Positions 35,528 through 43,992 of a stretch of 64,000 nt of DNA are shown here, piece by piece (within the stretch, counting starts at the first letter, position 1; the number at the start of each line of letters is the position of its first letter). The notes beneath the pieces were generated by a model that saw only the letters and a list, made by a program, of their open reading frames with translations, did not search any database and was not told where the DNA came from. The stretch is from positions 1-64,000 of the forward strand of contig NZ_JASISZ010000031.1 in the NCBI RefSeq assembly GCF_030063355.1, written 5' to 3'. The DNA is from Streptomyces sp. PH10-H1. GTDB lineage: Bacteria > Actinomycetota > Actinomycetes > Streptomycetales > Streptomycetaceae. The position numbers and the translations under genes are program-made.

Positions 35528-36237
35528 CGTTGCAGGCGGTGCTCTTCGACATGGACGGCACGCTCGTCGACACCGAGGGGGTGTGGTGGGACGCGGTCGC
35601 CGAGACCGCGTCGGCGCTCGGCTACACGCTGGGCGAGGCGGACGTCCCGGAGGTGCTGGGCCGGTCCGTCGGCCACACCACCGGCCATCTCCTCACGGCC
35701 ACCGGCACCGCCAGGACCCGCGAGGACCTGGCGGCGGAACTGGACGCGCGCTTCGCCGAGCTGGTGGCGCGCGAGGTGCGGCCGCGCCCCGGCGCGACCG
35801 TGCTGCTGGCCCGGCTGAAGGCCGAGGGGGTGACGACGGCGCTGGTCTCGGCCTCGCCGCGGCGCGTCGTGGATCTCGTGCTCGATGTGCTCGGCCGCGA
35901 GCACTTCGCGCTCTCCGTCACCGCCGACGACACCGCCCGCACCAAGCCGGCCCCTGACCCGTATCTGGCCGCCGCCCGGCTGCTGGGCGCCGATCCGGCC
36001 CGCTGTGTCGCGGTGGAGGACACCCCCACCGGTGTGGCCTCGGCCGAGGCCGCCGGCTGCCGGGTGCTGGCCGTCCCCTCCGTCGTCCCGATCCCGGCCG
36101 CCCCGGGCCGAACGGTGCTGCGCAGCCTGGAGCAGGCCGGGCCCGCGCTGCTGCGCTCCCTGGTGGACGGCGGCGTGGGCGGCGGCGTGAACGGCTTCGC
36201 CGACGGCGGTGTGGCGGGCCGAGTGGTTGAGATCTGA
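35524..36237 (+). CDS. HAD-superfamily phosphatase at end of importer operon
   Basis: A 237-residue HAD hydrolase with a beta-PGM-type cap. Motifs are LFDMDGTLVDTEG (D9, D11), ALVSASPRR, TKPAPDPYL and VEDTPTGVASAEAAG. It starts with GTG overlapping the ATPase stop. The cap lacks the recognisable lysine of phosphonatase PhnX, so it is probably a phosphomonoesterase acting on an imported or side-product ester. The last 25 residues are Gly/Val repeats. Confidence 0.85.
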   Translation: MTLQAVLFDMDGTLVDTEGVWWDAVAETASALGYTLGEADVPEVLGRSVGHTTGHLLTATGTARTREDLAAELDARFAELVAREVRPRPGATVLLARLKAEGVTTALVSASPRRVVDLVLDVLGREHFALSVTADDTARTKPAPDPYLAAARLLGADPARCVAVEDTPTGVASAEAAGCRVLAVPSVVPIPAAPGRTVLRSLEQAGPALLRSLVDGGVGGGVNGFADGGVAGRVVEI

Positions 36238-36311
36238 GCGTTCCGGGAGGATGCTTGAGGTAAGTGGGGCGCCAGGTTCCGCTTGTGCTCCGCTTCCGTG
36301 AAGGAGGCGTC

Positions 36312-36848
36312 ATGCGACTGGACGAGCATCTTCCCGCGGATCACCGGCTCAGCCAGGTCTACCGCGTCGGCGCGGGACTCACCGGACTGGTGCTGCTGGT
36401 CTTCGGCATCCTCGGACTGCTGAACCAGGTGCCCTTCCTGGACACCCACGGCGACACCGTGGCGGGCCTCAATACCAACGGCACGCTCAGTGTCCTGTCG
36501 ATCGCCGTCGGCTTCCTGCTCTTCGCGGGCATGGTCGTCGGCGGGAATACCGCCTCGACGCTGAACATGGTCCTCGGCGCGGCTTTCGTGCTCAGCGGCT
36601 TCGTCAATCTCGCCCTGCTGGACAGCGGCCACAACTTCCTGGCCTTCAAGATGCCGAACGTGCTGTTCAGCTTTGTCGTCGGGGTGATGCTGCTCGTCTT
36701 CGGGATGTACGGCCGGGTCACCGGTGGTCTCCCGCACAACAACCCGTACTGGCTGCGGCGCCACCCCGAGCAGGCGGCGCGTGAGGCGGCGGCACGGGCG
36801 GCTGCGGCCGCCCGCCGGACCCCGCCTCACGGGCTGCCGCAGCACTGA
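36312..36848 (+). CDS. DUF4383 membrane protein
   Basis: A 178-residue protein with four hydrophobic helices (LTGLVLLVFGILGLL, LSIAVGFLLFAGMVV, LNMVLGAAFVLSGFVNL, LFSFVVGVMLLVFGMY) and the DUF4383 loop LNTNGTLS. The tail is Arg/Ala-rich. AAGGAGG precedes the ATG. Function is unknown. It stands alone after the importer operon. Confidence 0.85.
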   Translation: MRLDEHLPADHRLSQVYRVGAGLTGLVLLVFGILGLLNQVPFLDTHGDTVAGLNTNGTLSVLSIAVGFLLFAGMVVGGNTASTLNMVLGAAFVLSGFVNLALLDSGHNFLAFKMPNVLFSFVVGVMLLVFGMYGRVTGGLPHNNPYWLRRHPEQAAREAAARAAAAARRTPPHGLPQH

Positions 36849-36917
36849 GAGCACGGGTCCGGGGGGCCGGAAGGGTCCGGGGGCCGGAGGGCCGGGTCAG
36901 CAGGGCGCCGTGCGGCC

Positions 36918-37577
36918 CTACCGCTTGCGGGCCAACGTGAGGCCGTCCGCGACGGTGAGCAGCACGTCGTCCACCCGGTCGTCCGCGCGCACCCGGTCGT
37001 TGAAGACCCGGATCGCGGCCGCGGCGCCCTCCACGGCCGGGTCGGTGACCGCCCCGTGGAAGAGCGTGTTGTCCACGACGATGAGGCCGCCGGGGTTCAT
37101 CCGGGGCACGAGCTCCTCCCAGTAGGCGCCGTAGTTCACCTTGTCGGCGTCGAGGAAGACGAAGTCGATCCACGGCTCCACGGGCAGCGCGCGCAGGGTG
37201 TCGAGGGCCGGGGCGATCCGCAGGTCGATCCGGTCCGCCACGCCCGCCTTCGCCCATGCCTCGCGGCCGACGGCCGTCCACTCCTCGGAGACGTCGCAGG
37301 CGATCAGCTGTCCGTCGTCCGGGAGCGCCTGGGCCATCGACAGGGTGGAGAAACCGGTGAAGGTGCCGACCTCGACGATGCGGCGGGCGCCGGTCAGCCG
37401 CACGAGGAAGGCCAGCAGTGGTCCCTGCTCCTCCGCGGTCTGCAGCCCGGACACATCGGCGAGCCGGCTGTGGGTGATGTCGACCAGCTCCCGCTGCACC
37501 GGGTCCAGCGGCGGGTTGTGCTCGAGTACATATGCGTACAGCTCGGGGGTGAGCTGCGGATTCTTCGTCTCGTACAA
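36918..37577 (-). CDS. Class I SAM-dependent O-methyltransferase (catechol OMT-like)
   Basis: A 219-residue methyltransferase. The SAM site is RIVEVGTFTGFSTLSMA, the acidic loop is IACDVSEEW, and metal ligands are in FVFLDADK and VVDNTLFHG, as in caffeoyl-CoA/catechol O-methyltransferases that use Mg2+. A helical N-terminus (residues 1-50) mediates dimerisation in the family. The start is a TTG with GAGGAG eight bases before it. The substrate is unknown. Confidence 0.87.
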   Translation of the reverse strand: MYETKNPQLTPELYAYVLEHNPPLDPVQRELVDITHSRLADVSGLQTAEEQGPLLAFLVRLTGARRIVEVGTFTGFSTLSMAQALPDDGQLIACDVSEEWTAVGREAWAKAGVADRIDLRIAPALDTLRALPVEPWIDFVFLDADKVNYGAYWEELVPRMNPGGLIVVDNTLFHGAVTDPAVEGAAAAIRVFNDRVRADDRVDDVLLTVADGLTLARKR

Positions 37578-37612
37578 GGCTTCTCCTCGGGTGGACGCTT
37601 AAGGTGACGGGC

Positions 37613-38239
37613 ATGCTCGTCGATGACGCCGTCGCCCTCGTGCCCAGCATTCCAGGCCGCAGGGCCCTGCTGGGGCTGGCCGGCGCGCCCGCCGCGGGCA
37701 AGTCCACCCTCGCCCGCCGGCTGGTGGACGGGGTCAACGCGCGGCTCGGCTCGGACATGGCGGCGTACGTCCCCATGGACGGGTTCCATCTGTCCCGCGC
37801 CCAGTTGGAACGGCTCGGGCGCGGCGGCCGCAAGGGCGCGCCCGACACCTTCGACGTGGACGGCTACGTCCAGCTGCTGCGCCGGCTGCGGTCCAGCCAC
37901 GAACGCCCCGTCTATGTGCCCGAGTTCGACCGCCGGCTGGAGGAGCCGATCGCCGCGGGGCTGGTCGTGCTCCCTGAGGTGCGGCTGATCGTCACGGAGG
38001 GGAACTACCTCGCCGACGACGGGACGGGCTGGGAATCGGTGCGCGATCTGCTCGACGAACTGTGGTTCGTCGACGCGCCGCGCGCGGTGCGCGAGCGGCG
38101 GCTGCTGCGCCGCCACATCCGCGGCGGCCGCAGCGAACCCGAGGCGCGCGCCTTCATCGACTCCAGCGAGCGCCCCAACGCGGCCCGGGTCGAGGCCGCC
38201 CGCGCCAACTGCACCCGGGTGGTCACCACCGCGGACTAG
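37613..38239 (+). CDS. Nucleoside/nucleotide kinase family protein (uridine kinase/PRK fold)
   Basis: A 208-residue P-loop kinase. Walker A is GAPAAGKSTLARR, the substrate loop YVPMDGFHLSRAQLERLG follows, the Walker-B-like strand is RLIVTEGNYLADD, and ARG-rich RERRLLRRHIRGG forms the lid. Such proteins phosphorylate nucleosides or pantothenate-like alcohols. ATG at 37613 has AAGG eight bases upstream; GTG at 37604 is the alternative. It is divergent from the methyltransferase. Confidence 0.85.
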   Translation: MLVDDAVALVPSIPGRRALLGLAGAPAAGKSTLARRLVDGVNARLGSDMAAYVPMDGFHLSRAQLERLGRGGRKGAPDTFDVDGYVQLLRRLRSSHERPVYVPEFDRRLEEPIAAGLVVLPEVRLIVTEGNYLADDGTGWESVRDLLDELWFVDAPRAVRERRLLRRHIRGGRSEPEARAFIDSSERPNAARVEAARANCTRVVTTAD

Positions 38240-38279
38240 GGCCTGTCCGGCCTTTCGTGATCGGCCGGACAGGCCCTAG
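38236..38279. terminator. 17-bp bidirectional terminator
   Basis: Perfect 17-base arms beginning CTAGGGCCTGTCCGG flank a 10-base loop. The left arm includes the kinase stop codon and the right arm ends seven bases before the convergent HAD stop. Confidence 0.85.
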
Positions 38280-38285
38280 CGCCGG

Positions 38286-39188
38286 TCAGTGCCCGGCGCC
38301 GGACGCCTGGGCGCGAACGGCTCCGCGCGGCGCGGGAGTCACACCACCCCGGCCGTCCCCGGCGTGCGCGAGCATCCTCCGCAGGATCTCCTCGCCCGCC
38401 GCCACACCCACCGTGGCCAGCGGCGTCACATGCGGCGCCGACCATCCGCCGTCCGCCAGCTCCCCGTGCCCCGGCCGCCAGCCGGCGTCGGCGGCGAGCA
38501 GCAGATCGGCGTCGAGGAGCGAGTCCCCCGCGGCCAGCACACGCGTGGCGCCGGTACGCCGTACGACCTCTTCGAGCGCCGAGCTCTTGGACAGCGGCTT
38601 GGGAACCGTGTAGATCTTCCGGCCCTGCAGCGACACCGTCCAGCCGCGCCCGTCGGCCCACTCGGCCAGGTCCTTCACGAAGGTCTCGGGCAGCAGCGAC
38701 CGCTCCACCACGAGGTACGCGAACAGCTCCTCGGCCACCCGCTCCTTGCGCAGCCACGCCGGGTCCGTCACCCGCGCCAGATGCGCGCGCACTTCGGCCA
38801 GCGGCACCGAGCCGTCCGCGAGACGGCGGCGCATCTCGGCGTTCCAGTCCTGGTCGGTACGCCCGTCGACCAGCAGATGGCCGCCGTTCGCGCAGATCGC
38901 GAAACGCGGCACCGGGCCCGGCAGGCTGATCCGCCGGTACTGCTTGCGCGTACGGGTGGTGGCGGGCACGAACTCCGCCTCGGCGGCGAGCCGCTGGACC
39001 AGACCGGCCGCGGTCTCCGTCATGAACGACAGCGGCTTCGCCTCGTGCACCTCGACGCAGAGCAGCCGCGGCGCGTGCTCGTCGGGCATCGCCAGCGCCA
39101 GCGCGGCGGAGGAATAGATCAGCGTGCGGTCCAGGTCGCTGGCCACGAGGGTACGGGGGGTACGAGGGGTACGGCCTCCGGCGGTCAT
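38286..39188 (-). CDS. HAD-family hydrolase of the Ter stress island
   Basis: A 300-residue HAD hydrolase of the type II (Cof/sucrose-phosphatase-like) class. Motif I is LVASDLDRTLIYSS, where an Arg replaces the usual Gly. Motif II is the TTRT in FVPATTRTRKQ, the motif III Lys is in PKPLSKSSAL, and motif IV is RVLAAGDSLLDADLL. It starts four bases inside the upstream PRTase/StiP gene (ATGA) and is thus coupled to it. HAD proteins of Ter loci are predicted to act on a phosphoribosyl-derived metabolite. Confidence 0.85.
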   Translation of the reverse strand: MTAGGRTPRTPRTLVASDLDRTLIYSSAALALAMPDEHAPRLLCVEVHEAKPLSFMTETAAGLVQRLAAEAEFVPATTRTRKQYRRISLPGPVPRFAICANGGHLLVDGRTDQDWNAEMRRRLADGSVPLAEVRAHLARVTDPAWLRKERVAEELFAYLVVERSLLPETFVKDLAEWADGRGWTVSLQGRKIYTVPKPLSKSSALEEVVRRTGATRVLAAGDSLLDADLLLAADAGWRPGHGELADGGWSAPHVTPLATVGVAAGEEILRRMLAHAGDGRGGVTPAPRGAVRAQASGAGH

Positions 39189-41707
39189 CGGGCGACCGCC
39201 TTGCCATCGGTACCGGTGGCCCCACGCGTGCTGTGCTCATCCGGGGGGCAACCCCCGGACCCCCGGTCGGAAATCCCGCCCGCCGCCAGGCCGTCGGCCC
39301 CCGTGGCCCCACGCGTGAAGCGCGGGTGGATCAGGCCGACGCACGAGTACGGCAGCCCGTCCACCTCCTCCACCGGCACCCCGCGCTGCTCGGCGAGCAG
39401 CCGCACATGGTCCAGGTCGGCGCCGCCCCCGCGCTGCGCGAGGATCCGCCACGGGACGCGGCGCAGCAGCACCCGCGTCGTCTCGCCGACCCCCGGCTTG
39501 ACGAGGTTGACGTCCCCGATGCCGTACTCCTCGCTGATCCGCTCGACGGCGGCCCAGCCCTCCCAGGTGGGGCTGCGGTCCTGCGACTGGAGCGCCTTGA
39601 CGTCCTCGGCGACGGCGTCGGCGACCTCGCCGAAGCGGGCCGTCACGGCGTCCAGGAAGAGCCCCGAGACATCCGCGCCGGCCAGCTCGCGGTAGAATTT
39701 CGCGCCGTGGAACTCATCGGGACCGGTCAGGTCGGCACGCAGTACCGTGCGCGATATGAGCCCGGAGACGGTGGAGTTGAGGCACGCGGAGGGTATGAGG
39801 AAGTCGTCGCGGGTGCCGTAGGTGCGCACACAGCCGCCCGGGTCGGCGAGCACCGCGATGTCCGGGTTGAAGGCCCCGAACGGCTTGACGGCCTCGGCCA
39901 GTTCCCGGGTGATGGCGCCCTTGCCGGTCCAGCCGTCGACGAAGACGGCCTGCCCGGGGTCGTGGTGCTCGGCCAGCCAGCGCAGCGCGGTCGGGTCGAG
40001 GCCCCGGCCGCGCACGATCGAGACGGCGTAGTGCGGCAGCTCCAGGCCGTGGGCGTGGAGCGCCCAGCGGCGCATCAGCACACCGACGGGCGTGCCGGCG
40101 CGCGCCAGCGAGACGAGAACCGCGTCAGGGCCGCGTTCGGCGAGCACCAGCTCGGTGACGGCGCCCACCGCCCGCGCGATCCGGCCCGCCGACGTGTCCA
40201 GCGCGGCACGGAACAGCGCCTGGTACGCCTCGCCCGGCTGGTACTCCACCGGCAGCGACTCCGCGTAGTGCGCCCCGCCGCTCTGGACCGCCTCCTCGCG
40301 CTCCTCGGTCGGCGCCTCCAGGGCGACATCCGAGAGGTCCTTCAGCAGCCAGCCGACCTCCTCCGCCGCGTACGACGAGAACGCCGGGCCGCGCAGGGGA
40401 GAGGGGAGGGTACGGGTCTGGGCCATCTGCGGAACCTGTCCGTTCGGTTGGTACGCGGGCACGACCGCGAGCAGTACGTGTCCGGTGTGAGCGGCGAGAT
40501 GCGCCAGCAGCCCGTCGGGCGCGTGCAGCGCCGGGGTGTCCCCCGCCGAGTCGACGACGGCGATGATCACGTCGAAACCGCCGCCCGCGACGTTGTAGGC
40601 GTAGCGCGGGCCGGGCCCGTCGGAGGGGTCGTCATGGGCCGGGAAGACGATCCGGGTGCGGATCGCGTAACCGGGGTCGTCCACGGCCAGGACGGGCGAG
40701 CGGGTGGTGGTGGAGAAGCGGACCTCGGCGCCGGTGCCGTCCTGGATCTCCTGCGCGAGCCGCAGCGGCGCGTACATCAGCTCCTCGTTGCCGAGGACCA
40801 GGATGCGACGCGGTTCGACCAGGCCCGGGCCCTGATCGTGCAGGGCGACGCGCACCGCTTCCGCCATGCCCGGCAGCGCGGCCTCCAGCCGCTCCCGGTG
40901 CTCAGGCGTGAACCCGTGCCGTCCGCCGTCCGGCAGCCCCTCGGGCCAGCCCAGGTCGACCCGGACCGCCTCGTACGACGCGGCGGGCGCGGGCGGCGGG
41001 GTCTCGTGGGCCGCGACGAGCGCCTGGCCGCGTTCCAGTACGCCGTCCGGCAGCCGGACCGTCCCGGACGCCAGCGACAGCAGGTCGACGCGGGCGCCGA
41101 GCCCGGCCGCGAACTCGTCCAGCCGCACCCGGTCGGCGTCCGACCGCATGTCGACGAGCGCGACGACCACGTAGTGGGCGCGAGGGTGGCGGTCGTGCAG
41201 ATCCCTGATCGTGTTGAGGATGGTCTGGCCGGTCGAGAACTCGTCGTCGACCAGCACCAGCGGTCCGTCTCCGCTCAGCAGCTCCGGGTCCTCCGGCAGC
41301 AGCAGATGCCCGGTCGCGTGGCTGTGCTCCTCCTCGAAGCCGCCGGCCGCCGCGATTCCGGCGACGGCGCGCCGCGTCGAGTGCAGATACGGCGCGAGGG
41401 CGACACCGTCGGCGACCGCGTGGCCGAGACCCGTCGCGGTCTCCGCGTAACCGAGGACGACGGCCCGCGCGGCCTCCGCGTCACCGAGCAGTTCCCTGAC
41501 CCTGCGGCCCAGCCCGTATCCGGCGGCGTGGACGTCGAAGGGATGCCGGGGAACGTGCTTGCCCAGCACATTCGATACCAACAGGTGGGCGCGCTTCTTG
41601 TTCTCCCGCAGCGCGAGCCCCAGCAGCGCGTTCAGCCCTTCGCCTTCGAGGGCGATGTCCAGCCGGTCGGCGACCCACTGGCCGGACCATGTCGGTGTTG
41701 CTGCCAT
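39185..41707 (-). CDS. PRTase-TRSP-StiP-PELOTA fusion protein of the Ter stress island
   Basis: An 840-residue multidomain protein. Residues ~10-240 are a phosphoribosyltransferase with the PRPP loop VLVDDEFSTGQT (151-162). Residues ~255-430 are the TRSP domain, with its namesake TTRSPV (334-339). Residues ~442-705 are a StiP/PRTase_1 domain with VSLARAGTPVG and a degenerate PRPP loop FVDGWTGKGAIT. Residues ~727-796 are a PELOTA RNA-binding domain. The C-terminal 40 residues contain two TRGATGxDG repeats. In other bacteria the PRTase-TRSP and StiP halves are separate genes. An ATG at 41731 is an alternative start. A role in making or ligating a nucleotide-like metabolite under stress is predicted. 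Confidence 0.85.
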   Translation of the reverse strand: MAATPTWSGQWVADRLDIALEGEGLNALLGLALRENKKRAHLLVSNVLGKHVPRHPFDVHAAGYGLGRRVRELLGDAEAARAVVLGYAETATGLGHAVADGVALAPYLHSTRRAVAGIAAAGGFEEEHSHATGHLLLPEDPELLSGDGPLVLVDDEFSTGQTILNTIRDLHDRHPRAHYVVVALVDMRSDADRVRLDEFAAGLGARVDLLSLASGTVRLPDGVLERGQALVAAHETPPPAPAASYEAVRVDLGWPEGLPDGGRHGFTPEHRERLEAALPGMAEAVRVALHDQGPGLVEPRRILVLGNEELMYAPLRLAQEIQDGTGAEVRFSTTTRSPVLAVDDPGYAIRTRIVFPAHDDPSDGPGPRYAYNVAGGGFDVIIAVVDSAGDTPALHAPDGLLAHLAAHTGHVLLAVVPAYQPNGQVPQMAQTRTLPSPLRGPAFSSYAAEEVGWLLKDLSDVALEAPTEEREEAVQSGGAHYAESLPVEYQPGEAYQALFRAALDTSAGRIARAVGAVTELVLAERGPDAVLVSLARAGTPVGVLMRRWALHAHGLELPHYAVSIVRGRGLDPTALRWLAEHHDPGQAVFVDGWTGKGAITRELAEAVKPFGAFNPDIAVLADPGGCVRTYGTRDDFLIPSACLNSTVSGLISRTVLRADLTGPDEFHGAKFYRELAGADVSGLFLDAVTARFGEVADAVAEDVKALQSQDRSPTWEGWAAVERISEEYGIGDVNLVKPGVGETTRVLLRRVPWRILAQRGGGADLDHVRLLAEQRGVPVEEVDGLPYSCVGLIHPRFTRGATGADGLAAGGISDRGSGGCPPDEHSTRGATGTDGKAVAR

Positions 41708-41776
41708 GCGGTGGTTCTCACTTCTGTGCATCAGGTGCGGCGCATCAGGTACGGCGCTGGTCGGGTGCTGCGTTGA

Positions 41777-42943
41777 TCAGGACGGCAGGCAGGCCGCGAG
41801 CAGTTCCACGAAGCCGATGTCCGCGCGGGCCACACCGAAGATCTCGGCGCGGCCCATGGTGCGCTCGGCCCAGGCCCGGTGGGGCTTCACCTCGTTCATC
41901 TTGTTCGTGTACGCGGAGCGCAGGACCCCGCCGCCGCTGCGGTCCTCGTGGAGGATGTCGGCGGCGTCGCAGTACTCCTCGTGTGTGACCACGTTCAGCG
42001 CGTGAACGGGGAAGACGTGCGTCGGGTGGATGCAGGTCTTGCCCTGGAGCCCGTTGGCCCGGTCCAGCTCGATCTCCCGGAGCAGCCCGTCCAGATCGTG
42101 CTCGATGAGCGCGGTGCGCAGGTCCTCCGCCTCGGGGGTGAAGGGGCTGCGCCGCAGCTGCGGCTTGAACATCCGCTCGTGGTGCCGGAAGTACTCCCAC
42201 ACCGGACCGCTCACCGTGAACCCGGTGCCGTCGGCCCGTCCGAAGACGTTGACGACGTCCGCGATCACGGAGGCGACGATCTGCACGTCGTATGCCGTCA
42301 TCGCGGGCGCCCGGCGCAGCCCGTACGAGGAGCAGAAGTCCGTCACGCCCAGCCGCAGGGCCAGCACGCGGTCGCGGTACTTGTCGACGGTGCGGGAGAT
42401 CCCCGACAACGTCTCGACACGGCTCTCCAGATGCATGAGCTGCGGGGACTCCAGCACCGGCATCGCGAAGAGCCGGTGGCCCGACGCCGCCTCCGCGGCG
42501 GCCAGCGCCTCCAGGAAGGGGATGCCGCTCTCCTCGGTGAACTTCGGCAGCACGAATCCGGTCAGCAGTCGCACAGTGTCACCGAGCCGCCGCACCAGGT
42601 CGCCTATCTGGGCGGGGTTGCGGACCCGGATGAACAGCAGCGGAGGGTCGCTGACGCTCTTCCGCCGGTCGAGGTCGGCGAACTGCCGGACCAGATTGGC
42701 CTCGGCGGCGACGACCTCGCGGTCGTCGATGGAGTCCTCCAGGCAGAGCACCATGGACACCACGCCGTGCGCGGCCTGCTTCAGCACGTCGTCAGCGAGG
42801 TGCGGCCGGGTCGCCGGGCTGTAGAGGGTCGCGCCGAGGGCGACGGAGAGTGTGCGGGCGGAGGAGTCCGCGGTGAATTCCTGCGGCTCGCGGTGGAACA
42901 GTTCGTTCCGTACGTCTGGCGCAAGGTGTCCGAAGTGGCGCAT
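41777..42943 (-). CDS. HpcH/HpaI aldolase / citrate-lyase beta-like protein of the Ter island
   Basis: A 388-residue TIM-barrel lyase of the CitE group as found in Ter loci. Seen are ATLYSPATRPHLADDVLKQ, the acidic metal site VSMVLCLEDSIDD, FAMPVLESPQLMHLES, LGVTDFCSSYGLRR and GLQGKTCIHPTHV. AAGGGGG precedes the ATG. It lies upstream of the PRTase fusion on the same strand with a 69-bp gap, so a three-gene operon with the HAD gene is likely. The predicted reaction is C-C bond cleavage or formation on a small acid or CoA ester. Confidence 0.88.
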   Translation of the reverse strand: MRHFGHLAPDVRNELFHREPQEFTADSSARTLSVALGATLYSPATRPHLADDVLKQAAHGVVSMVLCLEDSIDDREVVAAEANLVRQFADLDRRKSVSDPPLLFIRVRNPAQIGDLVRRLGDTVRLLTGFVLPKFTEESGIPFLEALAAAEAASGHRLFAMPVLESPQLMHLESRVETLSGISRTVDKYRDRVLALRLGVTDFCSSYGLRRAPAMTAYDVQIVASVIADVVNVFGRADGTGFTVSGPVWEYFRHHERMFKPQLRRSPFTPEAEDLRTALIEHDLDGLLREIELDRANGLQGKTCIHPTHVFPVHALNVVTHEEYCDAADILHEDRSGGGVLRSAYTNKMNEVKPHRAWAERTMGRAEIFGVARADIGFVELLAACLPS

Positions 42944-43120
42944 ATGCCCCCTTTTATGCGTGGCTGACCCAATGGTAGCTGGCGGATTATCGTACGTGCG
43001 GTCACACGACTGACGTTCCCCCCGCGCGTGAAAATCAGGTAACTCGCACACGTCGGTCGTATGACCTCTGTCAGCGCTTCCGGTCCCCTGCGTTGTGGCC
43101 CGGACGCCGGGGAAGGCAGG

Positions 43121-43951
43121 ATGACCGCCATGACCCACGCGATGGTGAAGGGCTCGAACATCCCCCTGGACGTCCTGGGGATCCGGGCGGTGCTGCGCTG
43201 GAGCCCCGGCGCCGGCGTCCCCGACGTCGACGCCTCGGCCCTCCTGCTGGGCGCGGACGGCCGGGTCCGCTCCGACGCGGACTTCGTCTTCTACAACGAG
43301 CCCAGGCATCCCTCCGGCCTGGCCCGCCACCTCCCGAAGAAACGCGTCGCCGAGGGCCTCACCGACACCGTCGAGGTCGACCTGGCGTCGCTGGACGCCT
43401 CCGTGGCCCGCGTCGTCATCGCCGCGTCCGCCGACGGCGGCTCCTTCGGCCACGTCCCCGACCTGCACGTCCTGCTCTACGACACCGCGGCCGCCGTCCA
43501 CGCCGCCCCGCTGGCGACCTTCGACGTCACGCCCGACACCGGCGACGAGACCGCACTGATCTGCGGCGAGCTGTACCGCCGCGACACCACCTGGAAGTTC
43601 CGCGCCCTCGGACAGGGCTACGCGACCGGCCTCGTCGGCCTCGCCACCGAATTCGGCATCGCCGTCGACGACGACACGAACGCGGACCCCGATTCCGGGC
43701 CCGCCGCCGAGGGGCCCGCCCAGGCGGCCCCCGCCGCCCCGGAACCCGACGCCACCTCCGCGTACGGCTACCCGCTCCCTGAGCCGTCTCCCGGCCACGT
43801 ACCCGCCCAGCCCGCCTACGGGTACCCCCAGCCCCCGCAGCAGCGCCCCCAGCCCGCCGCACCGGCCTACGGCTACCCGCAGCCGGTGGCCGCCGCACCG
43901 GGCTTCGTCCTGCCCCCGCAGGGCCCCCAGTTCCAGACCGGCCACCGCTAG
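43121..43951 (+). CDS. TerD-family protein with Pro/Tyr-rich C-terminal repeats
   Basis: A 276-residue protein. Residues ~1-190 are a TerD domain, with VDASALLLGADGRVRSDADFVFYN, VDLASLDASVARVVIAAS and TWKFRALGQGYATGL near its end; acidic residues form the Ca2+ sites of the family. Residues ~195-276 are disordered and carry YGYPLPEPS, YGYPQPPQQ and YGYPQPVAA repeats. The nearby ATG at 43130 could also serve. It is divergent from the CitE-like gene, suggesting a shared promoter region. Confidence 0.87.
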   Translation: MTAMTHAMVKGSNIPLDVLGIRAVLRWSPGAGVPDVDASALLLGADGRVRSDADFVFYNEPRHPSGLARHLPKKRVAEGLTDTVEVDLASLDASVARVVIAASADGGSFGHVPDLHVLLYDTAAAVHAAPLATFDVTPDTGDETALICGELYRRDTTWKFRALGQGYATGLVGLATEFGIAVDDDTNADPDSGPAAEGPAQAAPAAPEPDATSAYGYPLPEPSPGHVPAQPAYGYPQPPQQRPQPAAPAYGYPQPVAAAPGFVLPPQGPQFQTGHR

Positions 43952-43962
43952 GGCCTGTCCGG
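43948..43962. repeat. Second copy of a 15-bp stop-codon-associated sequence
   Basis: CTAGGGCCTGTCCGG covers the TAG stop of the TerD gene and is identical to 38236-38250, where it also covers a TAG stop and forms a terminator arm. Here no matching right arm is seen. Confidence 0.6.
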
Positions 43963-43992
43963 GGCCCGCCCTGCCGGGATCCGCGGCCGCCG

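Noticed and set aside
35524..36237. Calling the HAD gene phosphonatase (phnX)
   Set aside because: The cap segment lacks the Schiff-base lysine context, and no partner transaminase is nearby.
39233..41776. An 800-codon-class open frame opposite the PRTase fusion
   Set aside because: Its composition (Arg, Gly, Val, Asp) mirrors the real gene and it has no recognisable domain.
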